Shown here: one piece after another, positions 16,912 to 25,792 of the stretch
Layout: each line of letters opens with the position of its first letter
Numbering within the stretch: the stretch's first letter is position 1
NCBI GenBank assembly: GCA_013178015.1
Contig: JABLXR010000040.1
Coordinates: 1 to 64,000 of the forward strand
Source: Anaerolineae bacterium
GTDB lineage: Bacteria; Chloroflexota; Anaerolineae; DRVO01
Length of the DNA stretch: 64,000 nt
Reading direction: 5' to 3'
Program-made: the position numbers and the translations under genes
Notes under the pieces: generated by a model
Databases searched by the model: none
What the model was told of the DNA's origin: nothing
What the model saw: only the letters and a program-made list of their open reading frames with translations

Positions 16912-18192
16912 ATGGCGGAGAAGCTGGCGATAGAGGGAGGGCCGAAGGCGGTCAGGGTAGGGCTAGAGGACCGCTGGCAGGTGGCGGGGGAGCGGGAGAA
17001 GGGCTACGTGAATGCGGTGCTGGAGGATCTGAGCACGGCCTACTCCCAGTTGGAGCTCTTTGAGGAAGAGTTTCGCCGGTTTGTGGGCACCAAGCACGCT
17101 TTGGTGATGTGCAACGGTACCGCCACCCTGCACTCGGCCATCTTTGCCGCTGGGGCCCGTCAGGGCACGGAGGTGATCGTGCCCTCGGTGACCTGGCACG
17201 CCTCCATCACCCCCATTTTGCACTGCGGGGCCACGCCGGTGTTTTGCGATGCCGACCCCGAGACCTACTGTGCCGATCCGGAGGATGTGGCCCGGCGTAT
17301 AACCGAGCGCACCGTGGCCATTGTGGTGACGCACGTGTATGGCAACCCGGCGGACATGGACGCTCTGCGTGACCTAGTGAAGGGCACCAGCATCAAGCTG
17401 ATCGAGGATGCTTCTCACGCCCATGGGGCCACCTGGGATGGGGCTCAGGTGGGGAGCGTGGGGGATGTGGGGTGTTTCAGTCTGCAAGCTTCCAAGGCGG
17501 TGACGGGGATCGAGGCGGGGGTAGCCACCACCGACGATGACGAGCTCTATGATGCCATGGTGGCCTTGGGCCACTATGGGCGCTGTGAGCGGTTGTTTGT
17601 GACCGAGCGGTTCAAGGAGTTGCGCAACATGGGGTTGGGCATCAAGTACCGGGCCAATCCTTTGGCGGTAGCCATGGCGAGGGCGCAGTTAGAGCGGCTG
17701 CCGGAGCTCAATGAGAAGCGGGGGGCCTGGTTTGGCCAGCTTGACCAGTTGATGGCGGGCATTCCTGGGGTAAGCGTACAGAAGACCTACGCCAAGGCCA
17801 AGCGGGGAGGGATGCTGCTTTACACTGGCCGGATAGACCCGGAGGTGGTGGGGGCGCCGGTGGACATAGTGCTTAGGGCGTTGGTGGCGGAGGGGGTGAG
17901 GACCACCCCTGGGATCACGCCCTTTGGGTATGGGGTGATGCACCTAGAGCCCTTGTTCAACCACTTCTCGTTTGAGGGGTTGGGGGGTCCGTGGGGGGAT
18001 CTGCCTGTGGGGGCGAGGCGGCCGATGAAGCGGGGGGACTTGCCGGTAAGCGAGGCCATACATGATACCGCCTTTTGGCTCACCACTCCGGTGGACCCGC
18101 CGCAGGAGTGGGTAGAGCAGACGGCCTATGCTTTCCGCAAGGTGGCCGGGCAGGGGGAGAGGCTGGCGGAGCTGGCGAAGGCGGCGGTCTAG
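16912..18192 (+). CDS. DegT/DnrJ/EryC1/StrS-family PLP aminotransferase
   Basis: A 426-residue fold-type I PLP enzyme of the sugar/cyclitol aminotransferase family, which moves an amino group (usually from Glu or Gln) to a keto-sugar or keto-cyclitol. Motifs: KHALVMCNGTATL (phosphate-binding loop), VIVPSVTWHA, IEDASHAHGA (Asp to pyridine N) and the Schiff-base Lys195 in SLQASKAVT. GGGGAGGA (16901-16908) fixes the start at 16912; 27 upstream codons are open but unsupported. It opens the long operon, ahead of an ABC importer. A second family member is at 23334. Direction (synthesis or breakdown of an amino sugar) is not known. Confidence 0.9.
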   Translation: MAEKLAIEGGPKAVRVGLEDRWQVAGEREKGYVNAVLEDLSTAYSQLELFEEEFRRFVGTKHALVMCNGTATLHSAIFAAGARQGTEVIVPSVTWHASITPILHCGATPVFCDADPETYCADPEDVARRITERTVAIVVTHVYGNPADMDALRDLVKGTSIKLIEDASHAHGATWDGAQVGSVGDVGCFSLQASKAVTGIEAGVATTDDDELYDAMVALGHYGRCERLFVTERFKELRNMGLGIKYRANPLAVAMARAQLERLPELNEKRGAWFGQLDQLMAGIPGVSVQKTYAKAKRGGMLLYTGRIDPEVVGAPVDIVLRALVAEGVRTTPGITPFGYGVMHLEPLFNHFSFEGLGGPWGDLPVGARRPMKRGDLPVSEAIHDTAFWLTTPVDPPQEWVEQTAYAFRKVAGQGERLAELAKAAV

Positions 18193-18325
18193 CGATCGAG
18201 CCCGGCGGGGATATCGGGTGGGAAAGGAGGTGTGAGCGGGGATCGAGCCGTACGTCCTGGAGTCGTAGCTATGGCGGTGCACTGCAGCCGACGTAGGTCG
18301 CCGAAAGGGTAAGGAGGGCAGGAAG

Positions 18326-19732
18326 ATGGAATCGGCCAAGATGTATTCACGGCGTAGGGCGCTGAAGATCGGTGTCGGCATGCTCGGCTTGGGTGGTCTG
18401 GCGGCCTGTGCGCCCGCGGCCACACCCCAGGTGGTGGAGAGGGAAGTCACTGTCATAGTCCAGGGGACCCCGCAGATTGTGAAGGAGACCGTGGTAGTGC
18501 CGGCTGCTGCCGGTCCTGTCAAGATCCGCTGGGCGGTGAAGACCTGGGACGAAATGCGGATGAAGGTCATTGACGACTGCGCCCAGGAAGTCATGAAGCT
18601 GGACCCAGGTATCGAGGTAGTGGTAGAGCCCAGGCCGGGCCAGGGCTATTGGGAGAAGCTGCAGACCGAGTTCGCCGGAGGTGTGGCTCCGGACGTCACG
18701 TACAACCAGATGAACTGGGTCATCCCGGGGGCGGCCAGGGGGATGTTCCTGGACATCAAGCCCTTCATGGAGCGGGACAACTGGACCCTGGAGGACTACT
18801 GGTACCCCATGGACCTCGAGTGGGAATGGCAGGGCGGGCTGTACGGCACGCTCATGGTGGCTAACGGCCAGACCCTGTGCATCAGCACCACGCTCATGGA
18901 GCAGGCTGGCCTCGATCTTCCGGACGAGGACTGGACCTGGGACGACCTCCTGACCTACGCCAAGGCGATGACGGACAAGGAAGCGGGCCAATGGGGCCTC
19001 CTTGGGGCAAACTCCGCACCACCATATTGGTTGTGTGCCTTCATCCACGGCGCTGGTGGGTCAGTGCTCAATGAGGACTACAACAAGTGCACCATCACTG
19101 ATCCAGTGGCAATGGAGGCAATCCAATGGGTCGCCGACCTGATGTTCACACATGAAGTACTTCCCACACCGGCTCTGCTTGAGGGTATGGAGAGTCCGTT
19201 CCTAACCGGCAAGGCCGGTATGTCTTTTGAGCTGGTGACCGCGGCCAGTACCATCCGTCCCACTTTCGAGGAGCAAGGCTTCGGTTGGCAGTACGTGCAC
19301 ATGCCCAGGCACCCCGTCACAGGGCTTCGTAGCGTTCAGATGGGATCGAACGTCTGGTCCATCATCGCTAACACGCAGTTCCGCGACCAGGCCTGGACTC
19401 TGTGCAAGTACCTCGGGGATGTCGAGGGTCAGAAGCGGTGGATGCTGTTTGGGCTGCCCGGCCAGCGGAGCCTGATAGCGAGTGACGAGTTCCTGTCCAT
19501 GTGGGGTGATCAGGACATCACCATCCCCATTGCAGACCTCGACTGCTGCGGTCACGATTACTACCCGACCTCTGACTGCGGCGAGTGGTGGGGTCTGATG
19601 AACCAGGAATTGAGCGTCATCTGGACGGGCGAGGCCACAGTGGAAGAGGCCTGCCGGCGCGCTTGCGAGAAGTGCGATGAGGTCTTCGCACGTCGGCCTC
19701 CGCACTACGAGAAGAACCCTCAGGTGAGTTAG
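18326..19732 (+). CDS. ABC sugar transporter substrate-binding lipoprotein
   Basis: A 468-residue solute-binding lipoprotein. The Tat-like YSRRRALKIG and lipobox LAAC give lipidated Cys28. The linker (VEREVTVIVQGTPQIVKETV) is of a kind common in Chloroflexota binding proteins. The mature part has VAPDVTYNQMNW and KPFMERDNWTLEDY, as in family-1 sugar binders. The C-terminal third is unusually rich in Cys (DLDCCGHDYY, CGEW, ACRRACEKCDE), suggesting disulfides. The start at 18326 follows AAGGAGGGCAGGAAG. The cognate permeases are at 19816 and 20751; the ATPase is absent from the window. Confidence 0.9.
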   Translation: MESAKMYSRRRALKIGVGMLGLGGLAACAPAATPQVVEREVTVIVQGTPQIVKETVVVPAAAGPVKIRWAVKTWDEMRMKVIDDCAQEVMKLDPGIEVVVEPRPGQGYWEKLQTEFAGGVAPDVTYNQMNWVIPGAARGMFLDIKPFMERDNWTLEDYWYPMDLEWEWQGGLYGTLMVANGQTLCISTTLMEQAGLDLPDEDWTWDDLLTYAKAMTDKEAGQWGLLGANSAPPYWLCAFIHGAGGSVLNEDYNKCTITDPVAMEAIQWVADLMFTHEVLPTPALLEGMESPFLTGKAGMSFELVTAASTIRPTFEEQGFGWQYVHMPRHPVTGLRSVQMGSNVWSIIANTQFRDQAWTLCKYLGDVEGQKRWMLFGLPGQRSLIASDEFLSMWGDQDITIPIADLDCCGHDYYPTSDCGEWWGLMNQELSVIWTGEATVEEACRRACEKCDEVFARRPPHYEKNPQVS

Positions 19733-19761
19733 CTGGCCCGACGTCGCTGAGCCGGCTAGAT

Positions 19762-19790
19762 GGGGGCCCGAGCCGCGTTCTCGGGTCCCC
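19762..19790 (+). other. Stem-loop between binding protein and permease genes
   Basis: GGGGGCCCGAG (19762-19772) pairs with CTCGGGTCCCC (19780-19790) with one G-U pair and a 7-nt loop. It occupies the same junction as the hairpin at 9635-9668 of the first importer and probably sets the ratio of binding protein to permease. Confidence 0.6.
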
Positions 19791-19815
19791 TGCCCGCAGG
19801 AGTGGAGGTTCGATC

Positions 19816-20751
19816 ATGCAGGTAGCCGCCTGGCAGCCGCGGGTGCGTGGGATGTCGTCGAGCGCCAGGAGAGAGGAGTTGGAGGGGTACCTCTGCATCT
19901 CGCCCTGGCTCCTCGGCCTTCTCATCTTCACCATTGGGCCGATCCTGGCCTCGCTGTACCTCAGCTTCACCGAGTATGAGGTGGTCAAGCCGCCTGTATT
20001 CACCGGGTTGGCCAACTACGTGATGCTGGCCCGGGATGATCTGTTCTGGCAATCACTGAAGGTTACCAGCATCTATACGTTCGTGTCTGTGCCCCTCCGT
20101 ATTACCCTGTCGTTCGCCATCGCGCTGCTCATGAACCAGCAGGTGAAGTTTCTGGGGCTCTTCCGCACTGCCTACTACATGCCGAATCTGGTGCCGGCGG
20201 TGGCCTCGGCGATTCTCTGGGTATGGATCTTCCAGCCCCAGTTCGGTCTCCTCAACGGTTTCCTGCGGGGCATGGGTATAGAGAACCCGCCTCCCTGGTT
20301 GGGAAGCACCAAATGGGCGCTTCCCTCCCTCATACTCATGAGCCTGTGGGGCGTGGGCGGTCCAATGTTGATCTACCTGGCTGGTCTGCAGGGCATCCCG
20401 ACGGAGATGTACGAGGCGGCCGAGATAGACGGCGCGGGGCGAGTGTCGCGCTTCCGCCACGTAACACTGCCGCAGATGTCACCAGTGGTCTTCTTCAACC
20501 TGATTATGAGCATTATCGGGTCATTCCAGGTCTTCGCCGCCGGATACATCATGACCGGGGGCGGGCCTCGGTACGCAACCTACTTCTACGTGCTCTACCT
20601 GTACAACAACGCCTTCAGCTTCTTCAGAATGGGATACGCTTCTGCCCTGGCCTGGATTCTCGCTATCATCATCCTGTTTTTCACTGTACTGGTGTTTCGG
20701 TCATCAGCAGCCTGGGTCTACTACTCCGGCGAACTCAAGGGGAGGGCGTAG
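19816..20751 (+). CDS. ABC sugar transporter permease (UgpA/MalF type)
   Basis: A 311-residue permease with six predicted membrane helices (first about residues 31-55, ISPWLLGLLIFTIGPILASL). The ATPase-contact EAA loop reads MYEAAEIDGAGRVSRFRHV. The final helices end in FRSSAAWVYYSG. It is a close relative of the permease at 9717 but without the Gly/Ser-rich loop insert. The stop TAG shares its last base with the GTG start of the next gene, which implies translational coupling. Confidence 0.9.
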   Translation: MQVAAWQPRVRGMSSSARREELEGYLCISPWLLGLLIFTIGPILASLYLSFTEYEVVKPPVFTGLANYVMLARDDLFWQSLKVTSIYTFVSVPLRITLSFAIALLMNQQVKFLGLFRTAYYMPNLVPAVASAILWVWIFQPQFGLLNGFLRGMGIENPPPWLGSTKWALPSLILMSLWGVGGPMLIYLAGLQGIPTEMYEAAEIDGAGRVSRFRHVTLPQMSPVVFFNLIMSIIGSFQVFAAGYIMTGGGPRYATYFYVLYLYNNAFSFFRMGYASALAWILAIIILFFTVLVFRSSAAWVYYSGELKGRA

Positions 20752-21659
20752 TGGTCACGGACGAGAGGCAGATGTCGGTCTCGCGCCCTGCCGCCTACAG
20801 GCCTGCGCCATCTCTTTGGGCGCGCAAGTCGGTGCAGCGAACGGTCGGCCGGTTGGTACTCTATCCCGTTCTTGTGGGCGGAGCGGTCATCTTGTTGCTC
20901 CCGCTGGCCTGGCTGCTTTCCAGTTCGCTGAAGCCTCTAGGGCTGATCTTCGTAGTTCCTCCCCAGTGGATCCCTTCGCCTATTAGGTGGCAGAACTACG
21001 TCGAGGTGTGGCAAGCCATTCCCATGGCGCTCTTCGCCCGCAACACGATTACCATCACCTTCTTCGCTGTGCTGGGCACGGTCGCATCGGCCTCGATCGT
21101 GGCCTTCGGCTTCGCGCGGTTGCGTTTCCGGATGCGGGACGTGCTGTTCCTTGTCCTTCTCTCGACCATGATGATCCCCGGTCAGGTCACGTTGATTCCC
21201 CAGTACATACTCTTTCGCACCCTTCGTTGGCTTAACAGCTTCCTTCCCCTGATCGTGCCATCCTACTTTGGCGGAGGCGCGTTCAACGTCTTCCTGCTGC
21301 GCCAGTTCTACATGACTCTGCCTCTGGAACTGGATGACGCCGCCCGCATTGACGGATGCAGCACCTTCCAGATCTACCGTCGGATCATCCTTCCGCAGTC
21401 CAAGCCTGCGCTGGGCGTGGTGGCCATCTTCGGGTTTATGGGACACTGGAACGAGTTCTTTGCCCCCCTCATCTACCTGAACTCGACCGAGAAGTACACC
21501 CTGGCTCTGGGCCTCAACTTCTTCCGCTCGGTTGAGTACAGCGCCTGGCACCTGCTGATGGCCGCTTCCCTCATGACGGCCCTGCCGTGCATAGTGGTAT
21601 ACTTCCTGGCCCAGCGCTACTTCATACAGGGGATCGTCTTCACCGGCATCAAGGGCTGA
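20751..21659 (+). CDS. ABC sugar transporter permease (UgpE/MalG type)
   Basis: A 302-residue permease, six predicted membrane helices. SSSLKPLGLIFVVPPQW, STMMIPGQVTLIPQ, EAA loop ELDDAARIDGCSTFQIYRRI and C-terminal GIVFTGIKG match the MalG group. GTG 20751 is selected: GGGGAGGG (20739-20746) is correctly spaced and the start overlaps the previous stop by one base. The frame is open far upstream inside the first permease gene, but that is out-of-frame shadow. It completes the second importer. Confidence 0.9.
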   Translation: MVTDERQMSVSRPAAYRPAPSLWARKSVQRTVGRLVLYPVLVGGAVILLLPLAWLLSSSLKPLGLIFVVPPQWIPSPIRWQNYVEVWQAIPMALFARNTITITFFAVLGTVASASIVAFGFARLRFRMRDVLFLVLLSTMMIPGQVTLIPQYILFRTLRWLNSFLPLIVPSYFGGGAFNVFLLRQFYMTLPLELDDAARIDGCSTFQIYRRIILPQSKPALGVVAIFGFMGHWNEFFAPLIYLNSTEKYTLALGLNFFRSVEYSAWHLLMAASLMTALPCIVVYFLAQRYFIQGIVFTGIKG

Positions 21660-21752
21660 TGTCAGTCGGAGGACACCGGACAACCCCGACCCGGCCGGCA
21701 TGAGTTCGCCTGCCGCATCAGGGCATCCGGGTCGCCTTCCAGGAGCTCAAAC

Positions 21753-22526
21753 ATGACTCACCCCCTCCGCTTCCTCGACGTCAACTGCGCCATCGGACCC
21801 TACTACAACCCACCGACAGGCCACGACTGGTCGCTCGCCGGGTTGCTCGCCAAGATGGACCACCTGGGCATCGCCGAGGCCTGCCCCGCCTGCCTCCTAA
21901 GCCGCGACCTGGACCCGGCCACCGGCAACGAGTGGCTGGTCCAGCACGCCCCCGCCTCCGACCGCATCCACCCGGTGTGGACCGCCGCGCCCCACCATAC
22001 GGGCGAGTTCCCTGCCCCCGAGGACCTTCTCACCCTCATGCGCCGGCACGGCGTCCGGATGTTGCGGCTCTGGTTCTATCCCAGCGCCTTCCTGGATCGG
22101 CTGGACCTGCCCTTGCTGGGGGAGCTCTTCGATGCGCTGGCTCAGCACCGGGTCCCCCTCCTGCTCGACGTGTCGGAGCCGAACCTGCTGCGGGTCTCCG
22201 ACCTGGAGCCGGTCCTCCGCGGCTGGCCCGCGATGCCGGTGATCCTGAGCGTGCCCAAGCAGAGCCAGAACGAGCGCTGGTTCTACTACCTGTGGGAGAA
22301 GTATGACAGCTTCCACCTGGACCTGCCCGGCTACCAGATCCTGGGAGGTATCGAGGCCGTGGTGGCTCGCTTCGGCCCTGCCAGACTGGTATACGGCTCA
22401 AGGTACCCCTACTTCACCCCCCTCCAGTCCATGCTGCAGCTCATCTACAGCGAGGTAGAGGAGGAAGCCAAGAAGGCCATCGCCGGGGATACGGTGCGTC
22501 GGCTGCTGCAGGAGGTGGGGCTGTGA
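21753..22526 (+). CDS. Amidohydrolase-2-like protein lacking metal ligands
   Basis: A 257-residue TIM-barrel protein of the amidohydrolase-2 (ACMSD-like) type, about the size of its neighbour at 22523. The metal-binding D-x-H-x-H opening is replaced by FLDVNCAIG, and the late-barrel G-T-D is replaced by VYGSRYPYF, so the usual catalytic metal centre appears lost. The overall pattern (LLAKMDHLGI, MLRLWFYPS, LRGWPAMPVIL) still follows the family. It overlaps the active-looking paralogue by 4 bp (GTGA), suggesting co-translation and possibly a complex. Its function is unknown: pseudo-enzyme subunit or binding protein. Confidence 0.7.
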   Translation: MTHPLRFLDVNCAIGPYYNPPTGHDWSLAGLLAKMDHLGIAEACPACLLSRDLDPATGNEWLVQHAPASDRIHPVWTAAPHHTGEFPAPEDLLTLMRRHGVRMLRLWFYPSAFLDRLDLPLLGELFDALAQHRVPLLLDVSEPNLLRVSDLEPVLRGWPAMPVILSVPKQSQNERWFYYLWEKYDSFHLDLPGYQILGGIEAVVARFGPARLVYGSRYPYFTPLQSMLQLIYSEVEEEAKKAIAGDTVRRLLQEVGL

Positions 22527-23296
22527 GCGCCATCATGGAGCGAGCTCTGCGGGGAGAGTCGCTGGCCGGCCTCGGGCTCATTGACTTCCACGTCCACCTG
22601 GGGAAGTGGTCCGGTCTCAACATACTGGCCCACCATCCGGAGGAGATCGTACGGCGCGCTATGGCCCTCGGGCTGGAGCGCATCGTGGTCAACGGCGTGA
22701 TCCATCCCCAGCTCACGGCGAGCAACGACCTGGTGGGCGACCTGGTCCGGCGCTATCCGGGCTTCGTCATTGGCCTGGCGGTCACGAACCCCTACCAGCA
22801 CGACATGGCCCACGAGGTCCGCCGTTGCTTCGACGAGCTAGGTATGCGGGGCGTGAAGCTGCATGCTATGCATGAGACCTACCAGTCGCCGCAGCCGCTC
22901 CTCGCCTACCGGGAACAGTGGGAGAGGCTGTTCGCCTTCCTTTCCGACCGCGGGGCCCCGGTGCTCTACCACGGAATCGTGACCGAGGATATGATCCGGT
23001 CCTGGCCGGACGTGCCCTTTGTGATGGCGCACGGGGTGAGCAGCCCGGAGCAGATGGTGAGGCTGAGCCGGTACCCCAACTTCCACGTGGACACGGCCTC
23101 CACCCAGAACCCGTACTTCGCCGTGACGCGGGCGGTGAGCCTGCTGGGCGCGTCGCGCGTGATCTGGGGCACCGACGCCCCCTGGGATGACTTCGCCCAG
23201 CGGCTGGGAGTGGTCCTGGACACGGACCTGCCGGTGCCGGACCTGCTGGCCATCCTGGGCCGCAACGCTGCCCGCCTGCTAAGACTCGAGGAGTAG
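22523..23296 (+). CDS. Amidohydrolase-2-family hydrolase
   Basis: A 257-residue amidohydrolase-2-family TIM barrel. Metal ligands are visible: IDFHVHLGKW (H-x-H, strand 1), VLYHG (strand 5), FVMAHGV (strand 6) and VIWGTDAPW (Asp, strand 8). KLHAMHETY would be the strand-4 region. Family members hydrolyse or decarboxylate cyclic or acyl substrates, lactones among them. The start GTG 22523 overlaps the stop of the metal-less paralogue. In this operon it could open a sugar lactone or deacylate an N-acyl sugar; this is inference only. Confidence 0.82.
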   Translation: MSAIMERALRGESLAGLGLIDFHVHLGKWSGLNILAHHPEEIVRRAMALGLERIVVNGVIHPQLTASNDLVGDLVRRYPGFVIGLAVTNPYQHDMAHEVRRCFDELGMRGVKLHAMHETYQSPQPLLAYREQWERLFAFLSDRGAPVLYHGIVTEDMIRSWPDVPFVMAHGVSSPEQMVRLSRYPNFHVDTASTQNPYFAVTRAVSLLGASRVIWGTDAPWDDFAQRLGVVLDTDLPVPDLLAILGRNAARLLRLEE

Positions 23297-23333
23297 CCCC
23301 TTCACGGAGCGGGGCTGCAAGGAGAAAGTGACT

Positions 23334-24578
23334 ATGGCAACCGTGACGGTAATGACGGCCGAGGACCGCCGGGAAATCCTGCGCCGGGGCTCTAGCGGCC
23401 CCGTGCACCAAGGCCTCATCCCCCTAGGCGGCTGGTACGGCCAGGAGGAAATGGACGCCATCCGACAGGTGTTGGAACACGGCGCCCGCTACTGGGTGGG
23501 TTTCGGGGGCGGGCCGTACGTGTCCAGGTTCGAGGAAGAGTTCGCTGCCTACGTGGGCACCAAGTACGCCCTGGCCGTCAACTCCTGCGGCACCGGGCTG
23601 GACCTGGTGATGAAGATCCTGGACCTGGAGCCGGGCGACGAGGTGATCACTACCCCCATTACCTACATCGCCACCAGCCATGCCATCATGGCCGCCGGCG
23701 GCACCCCCGTCTTCGCCGACATCGGCGATGGCACCTTCAACATCGACCCCGAGCACGTCGAGCGCAAGATGAGCCCTCGTACCCGAGCCATCCTGCCGGT
23801 GCACAACAACGGCCTCTCGGCGGACATGGACGCCCTGCTGGACATCGCCGAGCGCCATCCTCACCCCAAGCATGGCCCGGTGCCCGTCTTCGGCGACGCC
23901 GCCCGCGCCTGCGGCGCCGGCTACAAGGACACCAAGGTAGGCAAGAGGGGCACGGCTAACGTCTTCTCCTTCCAGACCTCCAAGAACATGACCACCCTGG
24001 GTGAGGGGGGCATGATCACGACAGACGAGGAGTGGGTGGCCCGCCGCACCCGCCGGCTGCACACCTTCGGCTGGGACCGCTGGGAGGGCGAGAGCGTCCT
24101 GGTCGAGCCCGGCTTCAACTACCGCATGACCGGCATCCAGGCGGCGGTGGGCTCGGTGCAACTGGCCAAGCTGGATCAGATGAACGAGAGGCGGCGCGAG
24201 CGGGCGGCCAGGCTAACCGCGCTGTTGCAGGCGGCCGCGCCCGGCATCCAGACGCCCATCGAGCCGGAGGGGTACACCCACATCTACTACGGCTACACGG
24301 TGATGGTGCCCAAGGAGTGGGCGGGGGAGAAGCGGGACCGGTTCATCGAGCGGATGCAGCAGGACTACCAGGTGGGCGGCGTGGTCATGAACTTCGCCGT
24401 CACCAAGTACCCCATGCTGCGAAAGCTGGGCTACGACCCCCAGGACACCCCTCGGGCCCTGGAGCACGGCGACAGGCTCTTCTGCCTGCCCCTGCATCCG
24501 CAGCTGACCGACCAGGACCTGGAATACATCGCCGCCGCCGTAGGCGAGACCTTCGACAAGATGGCAATGGAACGCTGA
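23334..24578 (+). CDS. DegT/DnrJ/EryC1/StrS-family PLP aminotransferase
   Basis: A 414-residue second member of the sugar aminotransferase family. It has YALAVNSCGTGLDLVMK (phosphate loop), ITTPITYIATSHAI, VFGDAARACGAGY (pyridine-N Asp) and Schiff-base Lys217 in FSFQTSKNMTTLGEGG. It is clearly different in sequence from the copy at 16912, so it is unlikely to be a recent duplicate. ATG 23334 is preferred over GTG 23328 because GGAG at 23321 is better spaced. The final codons and stop lie inside the palindromic repeat 24566-24673. Confidence 0.9.
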   Translation: MATVTVMTAEDRREILRRGSSGPVHQGLIPLGGWYGQEEMDAIRQVLEHGARYWVGFGGGPYVSRFEEEFAAYVGTKYALAVNSCGTGLDLVMKILDLEPGDEVITTPITYIATSHAIMAAGGTPVFADIGDGTFNIDPEHVERKMSPRTRAILPVHNNGLSADMDALLDIAERHPHPKHGPVPVFGDAARACGAGYKDTKVGKRGTANVFSFQTSKNMTTLGEGGMITTDEEWVARRTRRLHTFGWDRWEGESVLVEPGFNYRMTGIQAAVGSVQLAKLDQMNERRRERAARLTALLQAAAPGIQTPIEPEGYTHIYYGYTVMVPKEWAGEKRDRFIERMQQDYQVGGVVMNFAVTKYPMLRKLGYDPQDTPRALEHGDRLFCLPLHPQLTDQDLEYIAAAVGETFDKMAMER

Positions 24579-24673
24579 TGACCCTGATACTACGCGCATT
24601 CACGCTGATCACGAAGAGATGATGGAAGATCAGCGGAGATCAACGCAGTATCAGCGTTCATCAGCGTTCCATT
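24566..24673. repeat. CTGATAC palindromic repeat overlapping a stop codon
   Basis: The left arm 24566-24591 and right arm 24647-24673 are reverse complements with one mismatch and one indel; inner segments add further ATCAGCG units. The left arm supplies the last codons and TGA stop of the aminotransferase. A related element lies at 34486-34569. It is probably a dispersed REP-like repeat and may also end transcription or stabilise mRNA. Confidence 0.7.
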
Positions 24674-24698
24674 CGCGGGGTGTCCAGGAGAGACGCCG

Positions 24699-25763
24699 AT
24701 GATCAAGACCATGCGCAGCCCGCAGTACTTCGTGGTGGGGGCCGGCGCCAGCGGGCAAGTAGGAGAACACGCGGCCCAGTTCGGCACTCGGGCCCTGGTG
24801 ATCGGGGGCAACCGTGCCCTGGAGGCGGCCAAGCCTACCGTGCTGCCCAGCCTGGAGGCCGGCGGCCTCACCTACCACCTCGAGCAGGGAGATCACGTCC
24901 GCAAGACGCTCGACTCGGTGAACCATCTGGTGGCGATTGGACGCCAGCAGAAGGTGGATCTGGTGATTGGCTGCGGCGGTGGGGCGGTGATGGACTGCGG
25001 CAAGGCCGTGGCTCACGATCTGGGGGTCCAGTATATCGCCCTGCCCACCACGGCCGGTGTCAACGCCGCCGGCACTTCGGGCGCGGGGATCGAAGGGGAT
25101 CCCGGCCCCCGGCGTCGCTGGTACCAGGCGGTGGACGTGGTCATCGCCGACACTGCCATTATCGCCCGAGCCGGCGGCCGTTACCTGGCCTCGGGCATGG
25201 GGGATGCTCTGCCCTCCAAGTACGGGGCTCAACTGGCCCAGTGGCGGGGAGCCCCGGACGTCACCGCCAGCCGGCTGGCCTTCGCCCGCCTGTGTTCGGA
25301 TACGATACTGGCCGACGGCGCGCGCGCCTATCGTGCCTGCCAGCGGGGCATGCCCACCGAGGAAGTGGATCGGGTGGTCGAGGCAGTCCTCTATCAGTCT
25401 GGGATGGGGGGCTTCGGCATGGGGGGTGACCACGTGCTGCATCCGGCTCGGATGCCGGGCGCCCGGGCAGACGTCATCCACGGAGAGTGGGTGGCCTTCG
25501 GTCTGCTGGTGCGGGTGGTACTGGGAGGTGAGTTCAGCGAGGATCTGCCCGCCCTGATCGCCTTCGATCGCTCGGTGAACCTGCCTACCACCTTCGCCGA
25601 CTTCGGGCTGCACGACCCAGGCTGGCCCGACGTGCTCGAGGAGGCACGCCGGATCGTGGGGCCGGCGGGGCAGGCGGACTACGGCATTGGCCGGCCGGTG
25701 ACGCCGGAGGACGTGTGCGAGGCCATGTTCGAGGTGGACTACCTGGGGCGGACCCTGGCCTGA
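24699..25763 (+). CDS. Iron-containing alcohol dehydrogenase / glycerol dehydrogenase-like
   Basis: A 354-residue member of the dehydroquinate-synthase-like superfamily, GldA branch: NAD(P)-dependent oxidation of a polyol or reduction of a keto group. The Rossmann part has ALVIGGNRALE and the dinucleotide loop GCGGGAVMDCGKAVA. ALPTTAGVNA follows, then metal-site Asp in SGMGDALPSKYGA and candidate His ligands in GGDHVLHPARM and IHGEWVAFG. GGAG upstream fits the start. Between an aminotransferase and hydrolases it could make the keto substrate that the aminotransferase uses. Exact substrate unknown. Confidence 0.85.
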   Translation: MIKTMRSPQYFVVGAGASGQVGEHAAQFGTRALVIGGNRALEAAKPTVLPSLEAGGLTYHLEQGDHVRKTLDSVNHLVAIGRQQKVDLVIGCGGGAVMDCGKAVAHDLGVQYIALPTTAGVNAAGTSGAGIEGDPGPRRRWYQAVDVVIADTAIIARAGGRYLASGMGDALPSKYGAQLAQWRGAPDVTASRLAFARLCSDTILADGARAYRACQRGMPTEEVDRVVEAVLYQSGMGGFGMGGDHVLHPARMPGARADVIHGEWVAFGLLVRVVLGGEFSEDLPALIAFDRSVNLPTTFADFGLHDPGWPDVLEEARRIVGPAGQADYGIGRPVTPEDVCEAMFEVDYLGRTLA

Positions 25764-25792
25764 TCTGCGGGTCGCCACTTCAGGAGGAGAGA

